Positions 43,500 through 51,918 of a DNA stretch of 64,000 nucleotides are shown here, piece by piece (the first letter of the stretch is position 1; each line of letters opens with the position of its first letter). The notes beneath the pieces were generated by a model. That model searched no databases, had not been told where the DNA came from, and saw only the letters and a list, made by a program, of their open reading frames with translations. This DNA comes from JBBQFC01 sp038321615. GTDB taxonomy: Bacteria > Bacteroidota > Bacteroidia > Flavobacteriales_D > Cryomorphaceae. The position numbers were made by a program, and so were the translations under genes. The stretch is taken from positions 1 to 64,000 of the forward strand of contig JBBQFC010000011.1 of NCBI GenBank assembly GCA_038321615.1, read 5' to 3'.

Positions 43500-45077
43500 A
43501 TGACTACCACATACTATCGCCACCTGGCTGTGGCTCTTCTCTTTTTTTTACAGATCGCTGCATCCGCTCAAGATGTCGACCAATGGCATCTTCTGGATCC
43601 ACAGGTCGATGGGATAGAAGGTGTTTCGGTCGATAAGGGCTATGCCCTGCTTGGCAATAAGAAGCTTGAGCCTGTAATAGTTGCTGTAATCGACGACGGT
43701 GTCGATATCTCGCACCCTGCTTTTCGGGGTAAGATTTATGTAAATAAGGCCGAAATAGCTGGAAACGGCAAGGATGATGACGGAAATAACTACGTAGACG
43801 ATCGAGAAGGCTGGAATTATTTAGGGAATCCTTTAGGAGAGCATATCTCTGCGGCCAACATGGAAGTAACCAGGCTCTACCGAGCTTATAAGCAAACGTA
43901 TGAAACGGTAAATCCCGAAGAGCTCGATAAAAAGGCAAAGGTCGAATACCAGAAGTATGCAAATTATAAAGCGCTGTATGAAGCGCAGCTTGAAGAAGCC
44001 AACGGGCAATTTGAAGAGTGGGCGCAGATAGCTGCGCTCTACCAGGGAGCTTACTCTTACATGGCCGAAAAACTGGGCGAAGAAACCATCACCTTAGATG
44101 CTTTGATGGCTTTTGAAACCAAGGATGAAGGCGATATGGAGCTACGCAATTTTCTGATGATGGCCGAGGCTGAAGGCCTCCGACAGGAATTGGGCGAAGC
44201 GGGCGAAGAGCTCCAGGAAGCGTTTAAGTACCATTTAAATCTTGATTTTGATCCACGCCAGATCGTCAATGAAGCGCAAGCACAGCAAATGGGTATTGCA
44301 TACGGAAATCCTATCGTAAACGCGGCAAATCCCAAACACGGCACCCACGTAGCCGGAATCATCGCCGCCGATCGACGACCTGAATCCTCCATCCGGGGCA
44401 TTGCCAAAAATGCAATACTCCTTCCACTGCGTGCTGTGCCCAATGGCGATGAACGCGATGAAGATGTGGCGTTGGCCATTAGGTACGCGGTAGATCAAGG
44501 CGCACGGGTAATTAATATGAGTTTCGGCAAGTCGCTTTCGCCAAATCGCGAATTAGTGGATGAAGCCATACAATATGCAGCCAGCAAAGATGTGCTGTTG
44601 ATTCACGCTGCGGGTAACGATGGTGAAAACATCGACCGCGTCCCCAATTTTCCAAATGGTTCGCTCGGCAAAAAACATGCTTTACCAAATTGGATCACCG
44701 TAGGGGCGGCCGGTCAGATAGCCGACTCTTTGTACTTAGCCGATTTCTCGAATTACGGACGCAAACAAGTGGATTTAGTAGCACCAGGAATAGATATTTG
44801 GAGCTTGGCACCCGATAGCGCCTATGTAAAATATTCAGGCACGAGCATGGCAGCACCCGTGGTGTCGGGGATAGCTGTAGTGCTGAGGGGCGCTTATCCA
44901 ACATTAAGTGCGAGTGAAATAAAGAAAATCATTTGTTTATCGGTTTCAGACTTAGGTAATTTAAAGGTTAATTATGCAGATGGTTTCGAGCCCCTCAAAA
45001 AAATAGTGCGCTGTCCGGGTACTCCATCGCTTTACAGAGCATTGGAAATCGCTGAGCAGCGACATGGAAAGAAATAA
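43500..45077 (+). CDS. Exported S8 (subtilisin-family) serine protease
   Basis: A 525-residue subtilase with a signal peptide (residues 1-23, ...IAASAQD). The catalytic triad is intact: Asp in VAVIDDGVDISHPAF (about 62), His in HGTHVAGIIAA (about 283) and Ser in YSGTSMAAPVVSG (about 450), with the oxyanion Asn in LIHAAGND. A 170-residue helical insertion rich in Glu and Lys separates the Asp and His motifs (about 105-270); I have seen similar inserts in Bacteroidota members. No T9SS sorting domain is present at the C-terminus, so it is probably periplasmic rather than surface-exposed. Confidence 0.9.
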   Translation: MTTTYYRHLAVALLFFLQIAASAQDVDQWHLLDPQVDGIEGVSVDKGYALLGNKKLEPVIVAVIDDGVDISHPAFRGKIYVNKAEIAGNGKDDDGNNYVDDREGWNYLGNPLGEHISAANMEVTRLYRAYKQTYETVNPEELDKKAKVEYQKYANYKALYEAQLEEANGQFEEWAQIAALYQGAYSYMAEKLGEETITLDALMAFETKDEGDMELRNFLMMAEAEGLRQELGEAGEELQEAFKYHLNLDFDPRQIVNEAQAQQMGIAYGNPIVNAANPKHGTHVAGIIAADRRPESSIRGIAKNAILLPLRAVPNGDERDEDVALAIRYAVDQGARVINMSFGKSLSPNRELVDEAIQYAASKDVLLIHAAGNDGENIDRVPNFPNGSLGKKHALPNWITVGAAGQIADSLYLADFSNYGRKQVDLVAPGIDIWSLAPDSAYVKYSGTSMAAPVVSGIAVVLRGAYPTLSASEIKKIICLSVSDLGNLKVNYADGFEPLKKIVRCPGTPSLYRALEIAEQRHGKK

Positions 45078-45183
45078 CGCTGTGCCACTTTTTGCAAATT
45101 CAGACGTCAAGATAGCGGAAGTCACAAAACAGGTTTACTAAAGGTTATTGGTAAATTAAGTTATTGTTCCTTACCTTGTAGCG

Positions 45184-46455
45184 GTGTTTCAATCTATCTC
45201 AAATAAGAGTTTTGAAGTTCTGATGGTGGTCTTCGGATTGCATATAGGAGCCATAGCCACTGTTTCAGCTCAAACTGGCAACGAATCGGAGCTTACTAAT
45301 TTCTCTTTGTCGGGTCTTTCAAATCACCGCTTTGTCGCTCCAGAGACCATCGTTTCATCTCAGTTTCTAAAGGATTCTACCTTAGTTCACGTATTCCATG
45401 AGTCAGCAAATAGTTGGGAGCTTTCAGAGCGCTTCATCTACGAGCACGATAACGCTGGGCGGCAAGTGGAGTCGAGAAGGAGTCTCCTGGCGGGGGGCGA
45501 ATGGAAATTAAAATCCCGATGTACCCAAGCGTATGGAAACGGTTCGAACCCGGCTTATGAAAAACATCAGCTGTGGCTCCAGAACGAAGAACGCTGGCAA
45601 GATAGCCTACAAAGAAATTTTTCGTTCGATGGAAGAGATAGAATTGAAGAAGAATCCAACCATATATTTCAAAATGGCCAATGGAAACCACAAATTCTCA
45701 CCACGTATAGTTACAATTTAGAATCCCTACTCATCAGCGAATTGACTGCTTATTGGGATCAATCCTATAGTCATTGGTTCAATCACCGTATCGTAAATTT
45801 TGAGTACGATGCCCAAAACGTCCTCACCCGTGAAGTGTCGCAATTATGGGACCAACTAACGCTCGAATGGGTCAATGAATCGAGCAGAGCTTATATTTAT
45901 AACGACGACGATATGCTGGTATCTAGTGAGCGTCGAAATTGGGATAAATCACTCCTGACATGGGTATTGGTTAGCGTCATTTCCTTAGAATACAATGATG
46001 ACGGTCAGATTAAAAACACAGAACATACGGCATTCTTTTCAAATGCCGGGCCGCTTTCTTCGCAGAACAATCTTACGAACTACGACGAATTTGGAAACGT
46101 CGATGAACTGGTTCAAGGATTTTGGAATAGCTCAGATGGAGACTGGGACTTCTATCAAAAGCAGAATCATTATTGGTCAATGCATACCATTGGCCGCAAC
46201 TTGGACGGAGGCGAAGGCATCCACTGCACTTTCAACAATCCCTATTCGGCAGGTTTGCCTTGGTATTGCTCTTCCCTGAAGGAAAATGTGACCTATAACC
46301 TACGAGTTTTTGACCTACTCGGCAGAGCCTTTTTTGAAGATACCTTCTTGGGGCAGCATACTTTTAACATTTCTAGGCAGTTACCATCAGGTGTGTACAT
46401 CGTACTAATTCAAGGCGGTTTCGATTACCACACCGAGAAGATCGTGATTCGGTAG
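45184..46455 (+). CDS. T9SS-exported repeat protein (type A sorting domain)
   Basis: A 423-residue secreted protein: signal peptide (start GTG 45184, ...AIATVSAQ), then about six tandem repeats of roughly 37 residues, each combining a Y-x-Y-(D/N) strand with an E-x-x-x-x-x-W-D turn (such as FEYDAQNVLTREVSQLWD and YIYNDDDMLVSSERRNWD). It ends with a type A T9SS C-terminal sorting domain (YNLRVFDLLGRAFFED...LPSGVYIVLIQ...HTEKIVIR). The repeat resembles those in many Bacteroidota T9SS cargos with no known function. A probable surface or extracellular protein. Confidence 0.85.
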   Translation: MFQSISNKSFEVLMVVFGLHIGAIATVSAQTGNESELTNFSLSGLSNHRFVAPETIVSSQFLKDSTLVHVFHESANSWELSERFIYEHDNAGRQVESRRSLLAGGEWKLKSRCTQAYGNGSNPAYEKHQLWLQNEERWQDSLQRNFSFDGRDRIEEESNHIFQNGQWKPQILTTYSYNLESLLISELTAYWDQSYSHWFNHRIVNFEYDAQNVLTREVSQLWDQLTLEWVNESSRAYIYNDDDMLVSSERRNWDKSLLTWVLVSVISLEYNDDGQIKNTEHTAFFSNAGPLSSQNNLTNYDEFGNVDELVQGFWNSSDGDWDFYQKQNHYWSMHTIGRNLDGGEGIHCTFNNPYSAGLPWYCSSLKENVTYNLRVFDLLGRAFFEDTFLGQHTFNISRQLPSGVYIVLIQGGFDYHTEKIVIR

Positions 46456-46502
46456 ATAGCGGCTCCGCACTTTTTCCCTAACTTTCGGACAAACTCTTTG
46501 CT

Positions 46503-47705
46503 ATGAAACCTATCGAAGCAAATCCGGAAGCTTCGCCGCTTGTTTACACATCCTTGTCGGATAAATATACGTCCTTCCGAAAGCGAACAGAAGAGATCTG
46601 TGCGCCACTTTCTATTGAAGACCATGTGGTTCAACCCATAATCGATGTATCGCCGCCCAAGTGGCACCTGGCGCATAGTACATGGTTTTACGAGACATTT
46701 CTTTTGAAAGAATTCTTTCCCGATTACCAGTCGTACAATCCCGACTTTGATTTTCTTTTCAATAGCTACTATGAATCGTTGGGAGCGAAGATGATGCGCA
46801 CGGATCGGGGAAACATTACAAGACCATCGGTATTGGAAGTAATGGCCTTTCGATCCTATGTAGATCAGCACGTGGTCGAATTACTTGAGCTGCACGATGA
46901 TCAAGCCATCCACAATCTGGTTGAAATGGGTTTGCAACACGAGATGCAACACCAAGAGCTACTGTATTCTGATATCAAATACATCCTTGGGCATAATCCC
47001 ACTTTCCCGGTTTATGATCAGGCTTGTAGGGTCGATAAGCAAATGGTTAGTGCCGAACCTGACTGGAAAGCAGTAAACGAAGGCATTTATCAAATCGGTT
47101 TTCAGGGCGATGGTTTTAGCTTCGATAATGAACATGGTCGGCACAAGGTATATCTCAATGCTTATGCTTTAGCCAATCGGCTCGTAACCTATGGCGAGTT
47201 TCTTGATTTTCTAGATTCAGGAGCCTACGAGCGATTTGAATACTGGCACGCCGAGGCTTGGAATTGGATCAAGGAGCAAGGAATTAAAGCGCCGCTATAC
47301 ATGCACCGTATAAATGGAGCTTGGCATCGATATACCTTGTCGGGTTTGAAAAAAGTCGATCCAAATGATGCCTTGATCCACGTTAGTTTCTACGAAGCTT
47401 CCGCCTACGCGTCATGGGCTGGTTACCGACTTCCAACTGAAGCTGAGTGGGAGGTAGCCGCCGGGCAATTTGAATGGGGAAAGGCTTGGGAATGGACCAA
47501 TAGCGCTTACTTGGCCTATCCTGGCTTCAAAGCTCCAGAAGGCGCTCTTGGCGAGTACAACGGAAAATTTATGATCAACCAAATGGTACTCCGCGGAGCA
47601 TCAGCTGCTACTAGCCCGAATCACAGCCGAGCCACTTATCGCAATTTTTTCCATCCCCATCTTCAATGGCAATTCACCGGTATTAGGCTAGCGAAAGACT
47701 TATGA
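46503..47705 (+). CDS. egtB: Ergothioneine biosynthesis sulfoxide synthase EgtB
   Basis: A 400-residue non-heme iron enzyme that couples hercynine to cysteine or gamma-glutamylcysteine, using O2, to form the ergothioneine sulfoxide precursor. The N-terminal DinB-like domain carries the iron histidines (WHLAHSTWFYE about residue 54; LQHEMQHQELL about 145). The C-terminal FGE-sulfatase domain includes YRLPTEAEWEVAAGQF, WEWTNSAYLAYPG and LRGASAATSPNHSRATYRNF. It overlaps egtD by 4 bp. A TAACTTTC 17 bp upstream is near the -7 consensus. egtA, egtC and egtE are not in the window. Confidence 0.93.
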   Translation: MKPIEANPEASPLVYTSLSDKYTSFRKRTEEICAPLSIEDHVVQPIIDVSPPKWHLAHSTWFYETFLLKEFFPDYQSYNPDFDFLFNSYYESLGAKMMRTDRGNITRPSVLEVMAFRSYVDQHVVELLELHDDQAIHNLVEMGLQHEMQHQELLYSDIKYILGHNPTFPVYDQACRVDKQMVSAEPDWKAVNEGIYQIGFQGDGFSFDNEHGRHKVYLNAYALANRLVTYGEFLDFLDSGAYERFEYWHAEAWNWIKEQGIKAPLYMHRINGAWHRYTLSGLKKVDPNDALIHVSFYEASAYASWAGYRLPTEAEWEVAAGQFEWGKAWEWTNSAYLAYPGFKAPEGALGEYNGKFMINQMVLRGASAATSPNHSRATYRNFFHPHLQWQFTGIRLAKDL

Positions 47706-48643
47706 GTTTTAAAGACGATGTTCGAACAGGTCTTACGGCTCCGAACAAACAAATTTCTTCTCGTTATTTTTATGATGCGGCTGGCGACAAGCTTTTTCAA
47801 GCCATCATGCATCTCCCAGAGTACTACCTCACGCGTAGCGAAATGGAGATCATGCAAAACAACGCGCTGAATATGATCCACGCTTTGGGCTGGGGCGAAG
47901 TGGAATTTGACTTAGTAGAGTTTGGTGCTGGCGATGGTTTAAAGTCCAAGGTTTTCATGAAAAGCCTATTGCAAAACACTTCTAAATTCCGGTATATCCC
48001 AATTGATATTTCGGCAGATGTCCTGGTCGATTTAAAGGCATCTTGCGAAGAAGAGCTTCCTGGTGTCGAAGTGGAACCTATCCACGCAGAGTATTTTCAA
48101 GCCCTGGATCAACTTGGCTCCAATAGCCACCGACCCAAATTAGTGTTGTTTTTGGGTTCAAGTATTGGGAATTTTCTGCACGATCGCAGTGTGCTATTTC
48201 TGAGCAACTTGCATAAATATCTCACCACCGACGACCGGATATTGATTGGTTTTGATCTCAAGAAAAATCCGAACACGATTTTGGCCGCTTACAACGATAG
48301 CCAGGGGGTAACCCGAGCTTTTAACGTCAATGTTCTCAAACGGATAAATCGCGAGTTGGAAGCAGATTTTGACCTGAATGCTTTTTCGCATTATCCTTTT
48401 TACGACCCTGAAACTGGGCTGGCGAAAAGCTATTTAGTGAGCGAAAAATCGCAGACTGTTGTCATCAAATCGCTTGATTTGGTAGTTGAGTTTAAGCCAG
48501 GCGAAATAATTCATACAGAGATCAGTCGGAAATACGATGAAGGTTCAATTCATCAAATTTTTAAAGAAGCATCGTTCGAAGTGGTTAAACATTTCTACGA
48601 CTGCCGACATTACTTTGTAGACACTTTAGCTAAACCGAAATGA
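47702..48643 (+). CDS. egtD: L-histidine N-alpha-methyltransferase EgtD
   Basis: A 313-residue SAM-dependent enzyme that trimethylates histidine to hercynine, the first step of ergothioneine synthesis. Recognisable parts are KQISSRYFYDAAGDKLF (about residues 18-34), the SAM site LVEFGAGDGLKSKVF (about 79), YIPIDISADVL (about 99) and LFLGSSIGNFLHD (about 149). Motif I reads GAGDG rather than the common GSG, within family variation. It overlaps both neighbours by 4 bp (ATGA), so egtB, egtD and the DUF427 gene form one coupled unit. Confidence 0.93.
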   Translation: MSFKDDVRTGLTAPNKQISSRYFYDAAGDKLFQAIMHLPEYYLTRSEMEIMQNNALNMIHALGWGEVEFDLVEFGAGDGLKSKVFMKSLLQNTSKFRYIPIDISADVLVDLKASCEEELPGVEVEPIHAEYFQALDQLGSNSHRPKLVLFLGSSIGNFLHDRSVLFLSNLHKYLTTDDRILIGFDLKKNPNTILAAYNDSQGVTRAFNVNVLKRINRELEADFDLNAFSHYPFYDPETGLAKSYLVSEKSQTVVIKSLDLVVEFKPGEIIHTEISRKYDEGSIHQIFKEASFEVVKHFYDCRHYFVDTLAKPK

Positions 48644-48933
48644 AAAAACAAGCCATTTGGAACGGAGCCGTAATTGCTGAAAGCGACCGCACCACATTAA
48701 TTGAAAACAATCATTACTTCCCTGCCGATTCTATAAGCAAGGCGCACTTCTCACCGAGCGAGCTTCATACTACTTGCCCCTGGAAGGGGGTAGCTTCATA
48801 TTACCACTTGGAAGTGGATGGTAAGCGCAATGAAAATGCGGCATGGTTCTATCCTGAAACGAAACCTGCCGCCGATGCTATAGAAGGCTATGTTGCCTTT
48901 TGGCGCGGTGTAGAAGTGGTAGACGCGGAATGA
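48640..48933 (+). CDS. DUF427 protein coupled to ergothioneine genes
   Basis: A 97-residue protein of the DUF427 family with the hallmark CPWKGVASYYHLEVDGK segment (about residues 47-63) and AAWFYPETKPAADAIEGYVA. The fold is a small beta-tent of unknown function. It is translationally coupled to egtD by a 4-bp overlap, so a supporting role in the ergothioneine pathway is inferred. Its last 46 bp overlap the convergent CCA-adding enzyme gene. Confidence 0.9.
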   Translation: MKKQAIWNGAVIAESDRTTLIENNHYFPADSISKAHFSPSELHTTCPWKGVASYYHLEVDGKRNENAAWFYPETKPAADAIEGYVAFWRGVEVVDAE

Positions 48934-50351
48934 TCAACTCGGGTCAAACCCAGTTTTTCTCCTTCCGTGACCATTAGCACGTAGGCTTCTTCGTAATTAT
49001 TATGGATAGTGCCTTCTAATATGGCCTCACGGATGGTGTTCTTTATCTGGCCAACCTCCCGCGATGGGTTTATACCGAATGTACGCATGATGAGTTCGCC
49101 GCTAATGGGCGGCTGCCAATTGCGTACTCGATCCTTTTCTTCAATCTCAACGAGCTTTACTTTAACCTTCTCATAATTCTGCAAGTAACGTGTTACTTTT
49201 TCAGGGTTTTTAGAAGTAATATCGCATTTGCAGAGCAACATCAAGTCGTCGATGTCATCGCCAGCATCGAAGAGCAACCGACGGATGGCTGAATCTGTGG
49301 CAATCTCCTTAGTTAGAGCAATAGGTCGAAGATGCAGTGCCACTAACTTTTGGACGTATTTCATTTTGCCATCCAGGGGCAATTTCAGTCGGGCGAAAAG
49401 TTTGGGTGTCATTCGCGCTCCCTTGTCTTCATGCCCGTGAAAAGTCCACCCTTGATCGGGGTAAAACTTCTTGGTCTCAGGCTTGGCAATATCGTGGAGA
49501 ATAGCAGCCCAACGGAGCCATAAATCGTCGCTGAGTCGAGCTACATTATCGAGTACTTCTAGTGTGTGGTAAAAATTGTCTTTATGACCCTTGCCACCCA
49601 CATATTCCACTCCTTGCAGGGCGGTCATCTCTGGAAGAATACTCTGCAAAAGACCCGTATTAAACAGATGGATGAATCCCACAGAGGGCTGCGGTGAACT
49701 TATAATTTTATTTAATTCCACGCTGATTCGTTCCATGCTTACTATGGCGATCCGGTCTTTTTGCGAACGAATGGCATCCAACGATTGAGCTTCGATTGAA
49801 AAATTCAGTTGGGTTGCAAAGCGCACGGCTCGCATCATCCGAAGCGGGTCGTCGCTGTAAGTTATAATCGGATCGGTAGGCGTTCGTATTAACTTCCGTG
49901 CTAGGTCTCCCAATCCATCAAAAGGGTCAATCAATGCTCCAAAGTCAGAGCGGTTAAGAGAAAAAGCCATCGCGTTGATAGTGAAATCCCTCCGCAGTTG
50001 ATCTTCTTGTAACGTTCCAGGACTCACAAAGGGCTTCCGGGAATCGGCACTGTAGCTTTCTTTTCTAGCACCAACAAATTCTAACTCCCAACCACCTACG
50101 CGCAGCATGGCTGTGCCGAAGGTTTTGAATACTTTTACTGTTCCGCTCTTGGTGGCTACGCTTACCGCTTCAGCAAAGGCAATTCCATCGCCAAGCACCA
50201 CAATATCCACATCTTTGCTCGACTTATTGAGCACTTGGTCGCGCACAAAACCTCCTACTACATAGGCTTCCGCCCCCGTTTGCTCAGCCACTTGGGCTAA
50301 AGTTTGGAAAATGCGGTGATCGGGTAAGGCGGGTAGGGTACGGACGGGCAT
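48888..50351 (-). CDS. cca: CCA tRNA nucleotidyltransferase with HD domain
   Basis: A 487-residue class II nucleotidyltransferase that adds or repairs the tRNA 3' CCA end. The head has YVVGGFVRDQVL with DVDIVVLGDGI (residues 32-54), then RRDFTINAMAFSL (about 104) and DDPLRMMRAVRFATQL (about 143). An HD domain follows (HTLEVLDNVARL, LHDIAKPETKKF, FHGHEDKGARM, about 245-300) that may give phosphatase or phosphodiesterase activity. Required here because tRNA-Asp does not encode CCA. Its 3' end overlaps DUF427 tail-to-tail by 46 bp. Confidence 0.93.
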   Translation of the reverse strand: MPVRTLPALPDHRIFQTLAQVAEQTGAEAYVVGGFVRDQVLNKSSKDVDIVVLGDGIAFAEAVSVATKSGTVKVFKTFGTAMLRVGGWELEFVGARKESYSADSRKPFVSPGTLQEDQLRRDFTINAMAFSLNRSDFGALIDPFDGLGDLARKLIRTPTDPIITYSDDPLRMMRAVRFATQLNFSIEAQSLDAIRSQKDRIAIVSMERISVELNKIISSPQPSVGFIHLFNTGLLQSILPEMTALQGVEYVGGKGHKDNFYHTLEVLDNVARLSDDLWLRWAAILHDIAKPETKKFYPDQGWTFHGHEDKGARMTPKLFARLKLPLDGKMKYVQKLVALHLRPIALTKEIATDSAIRRLLFDAGDDIDDLMLLCKCDITSKNPEKVTRYLQNYEKVKVKLVEIEEKDRVRNWQPPISGELIMRTFGINPSREVGQIKNTIREAILEGTIHNNYEEAYVLMVTEGEKLGLTRVDHSASTTSTPRQKAT

Positions 50352-50368
50352 AAGCTAAAAGCCCGAAA

Positions 50369-50944
50369 TCAGGAACGGACAATTTTTACTTCATTCTCAG
50401 CACCTAAGGAGATGATGGGAATGGTTTTGGTAACGTAGGTCCTGTTTGGGTCGGGCAAATTTAAGATATAATCTACCGCTTCCAAAACGACCGGCTCGCC
50501 TTCTTCGACAAGTCCTGCGGGGAAACCATCTTCGTCGATTAATGGCATAGCAGCCAATGGTATAGGCCATCGCCGCATCCATTGTACAGTGGTATCGTCT
50601 ATCACTTTTCTTATCGCAAGTTGCCCCGCGTGGTTGAGCAATGATTTTGATATTTGCTGGCCACCACTGAGAAGCAGAATCAAAGGCTTGGTGGCGGTAT
50701 CCATGAGATCCCACGCGATGGAAGGCACCGTCGAAACGACTTTATTTAGACGCGAATCAGAATCGATGAGCACGCTGTATTCCAATTCGTCAATTTCCGA
50801 TTTTAAATTTATGAAACGCTTTGCCGCTTCTTCGTTTCTCCCGTCGAAGATTACGCAAAGCACATCGTCTATTGCCGTCAAAATCCATGCGCCGTCCTTC
50901 AATTTTGCAAGACATTCGGCAGGTTGAATTACGGGCGTGCTCAT
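50369..50944 (-). CDS. Sua5/YrdC-like protein lacking catalytic motifs
   Basis: A 191-residue protein in the position where Flavobacteriia often have a TsaC/Sua5 (threonylcarbamoyl-AMP synthase) gene, next to cca. It aligns by eye with that family through LKDGAWIL, NEEAAKRFINLKS, VLIDSDSRL, VPSIAWDLMDTATKPLILL, LAIRKVIDD, VDYILNL and ISLGAENEVKIVRS. The functional motifs are gone: the PTDT loop reads AIDD, the KxR after LK reads SEI, and the S-x-N site near STSANISG reads LAAMPLID. It is unlikely to make t6A precursor; a non-catalytic or repurposed role is inferred. It overlaps the GT9 gene by 4 bp. Confidence 0.72.
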   Translation of the reverse strand: MSTPVIQPAECLAKLKDGAWILTAIDDVLCVIFDGRNEEAAKRFINLKSEIDELEYSVLIDSDSRLNKVVSTVPSIAWDLMDTATKPLILLLSGGQQISKSLLNHAGQLAIRKVIDDTTVQWMRRWPIPLAAMPLIDEDGFPAGLVEEGEPVVLEAVDYILNLPDPNRTYVTKTIPIISLGAENEVKIVRS

Positions 50945-51915
50945 AGCAATTCTTCAACTTTAATGGTGTGCGCACAGTCGAAATGGCCTTTCGGGCACGA
51001 TTTCTTGCCGTGAATTCCGCAAGGCCTGCACGCCATGATTTCTTTGGTTTGCACAATCTTCGAATTGGAGCTTAGTGGGCCAAATCCAAACTCGGGTATG
51101 GTGCTACAGTACACCGCCGTAGTAGGGGCGTTCACTGCCGAAGCCATGTGCATCGGCGCCGAGTCGTTCACATAATTCATCTTAGCGCCCTGCATTAAAG
51201 CAGCCGATTGAAGTAGGTTGAGCTCTCCGGCTAAGACGCGTGTTTTCGCATGGTGACCCGTATCTTTAATTCGGCTGCAAAGCTGCACATCGCCTGGAGC
51301 ACCAATCAAATACACCTGCCTGTCGGGATGAAGCCGATCTATAAGTTCGACCCATTTTTCTTCCGGATATTGCTTGGTAAACCACACGGAAGCTGGCGCA
51401 ATACAGACATAAGGCCCTTGTTGCAATGGTGCCACATGTAAAAAGTCATCGGCGGTAGGATAAAGCGCTGGCGCTTGGAAACTATCGTCGGTAAACCGCT
51501 CTATAAGTTTAAGATTGCGGTTCACCTCGTGCACATTTTGATCGACCACATGCGGATACTTGTATGTAAATCCGAAGGAAAAAGGATTCTGACTAAAACC
51601 AACCTTAATCTTGGCCTTGCTAGAAGTGGTAAGCAATCCCGATGAAGCAAAGCGTTGGAGATTTACCAGGAGATCGTAATTTTCTCGTCGCAGTTCGCGG
51701 GAGAGCTTGGCTAGTCCGTTGTACTTAGCATTCTCTTTGTCCCAAATGAGCACTTTATTGAGTTTCGGGTGCTCGCGCAAGAGGCCTTCATTGCCTTCAC
51801 GCAGCAAGAAATCAATTTTCGAAGACGGAAAAAAGCGCTTGAGCTTTTCAATTAATGGCGTAGCCAAGATTACATCCCCTATAAATGCCGTTTGAATGAT
51901 GAGAATTTTTTCCAT
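50941..51915 (-). CDS. Glycosyltransferase family 9 (heptosyltransferase-like)
   Basis: A 324-residue GT-B glycosyltransferase of family 9, which transfers heptose or similar sugars to lipid A-core from nucleotide donors on the cytosolic face. Signatures: MEKILIIQTAFIGDVILATP at the N-terminus, VCIAPASVWFTKQYPEEKW (about residue 170), and YVNDSAPMHMASAVNAPTTA (about 249). The Cys-rich tail ACRPCGIHGKKSCPKGHFDC is common in this group and may bind metal. The acceptor is probably lipooligosaccharide core. Confidence 0.9.
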   Translation of the reverse strand: MEKILIIQTAFIGDVILATPLIEKLKRFFPSSKIDFLLREGNEGLLREHPKLNKVLIWDKENAKYNGLAKLSRELRRENYDLLVNLQRFASSGLLTTSSKAKIKVGFSQNPFSFGFTYKYPHVVDQNVHEVNRNLKLIERFTDDSFQAPALYPTADDFLHVAPLQQGPYVCIAPASVWFTKQYPEEKWVELIDRLHPDRQVYLIGAPGDVQLCSRIKDTGHHAKTRVLAGELNLLQSAALMQGAKMNYVNDSAPMHMASAVNAPTTAVYCSTIPEFGFGPLSSNSKIVQTKEIMACRPCGIHGKKSCPKGHFDCAHTIKVEELL

Positions 51916-51918
51916 TGA

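Noticed and set aside
46503..48643. Selenoneine-type pathway
   Set aside because: No SenB/SenC-like genes are adjacent; the EgtB/EgtD pair fits ergothioneine.
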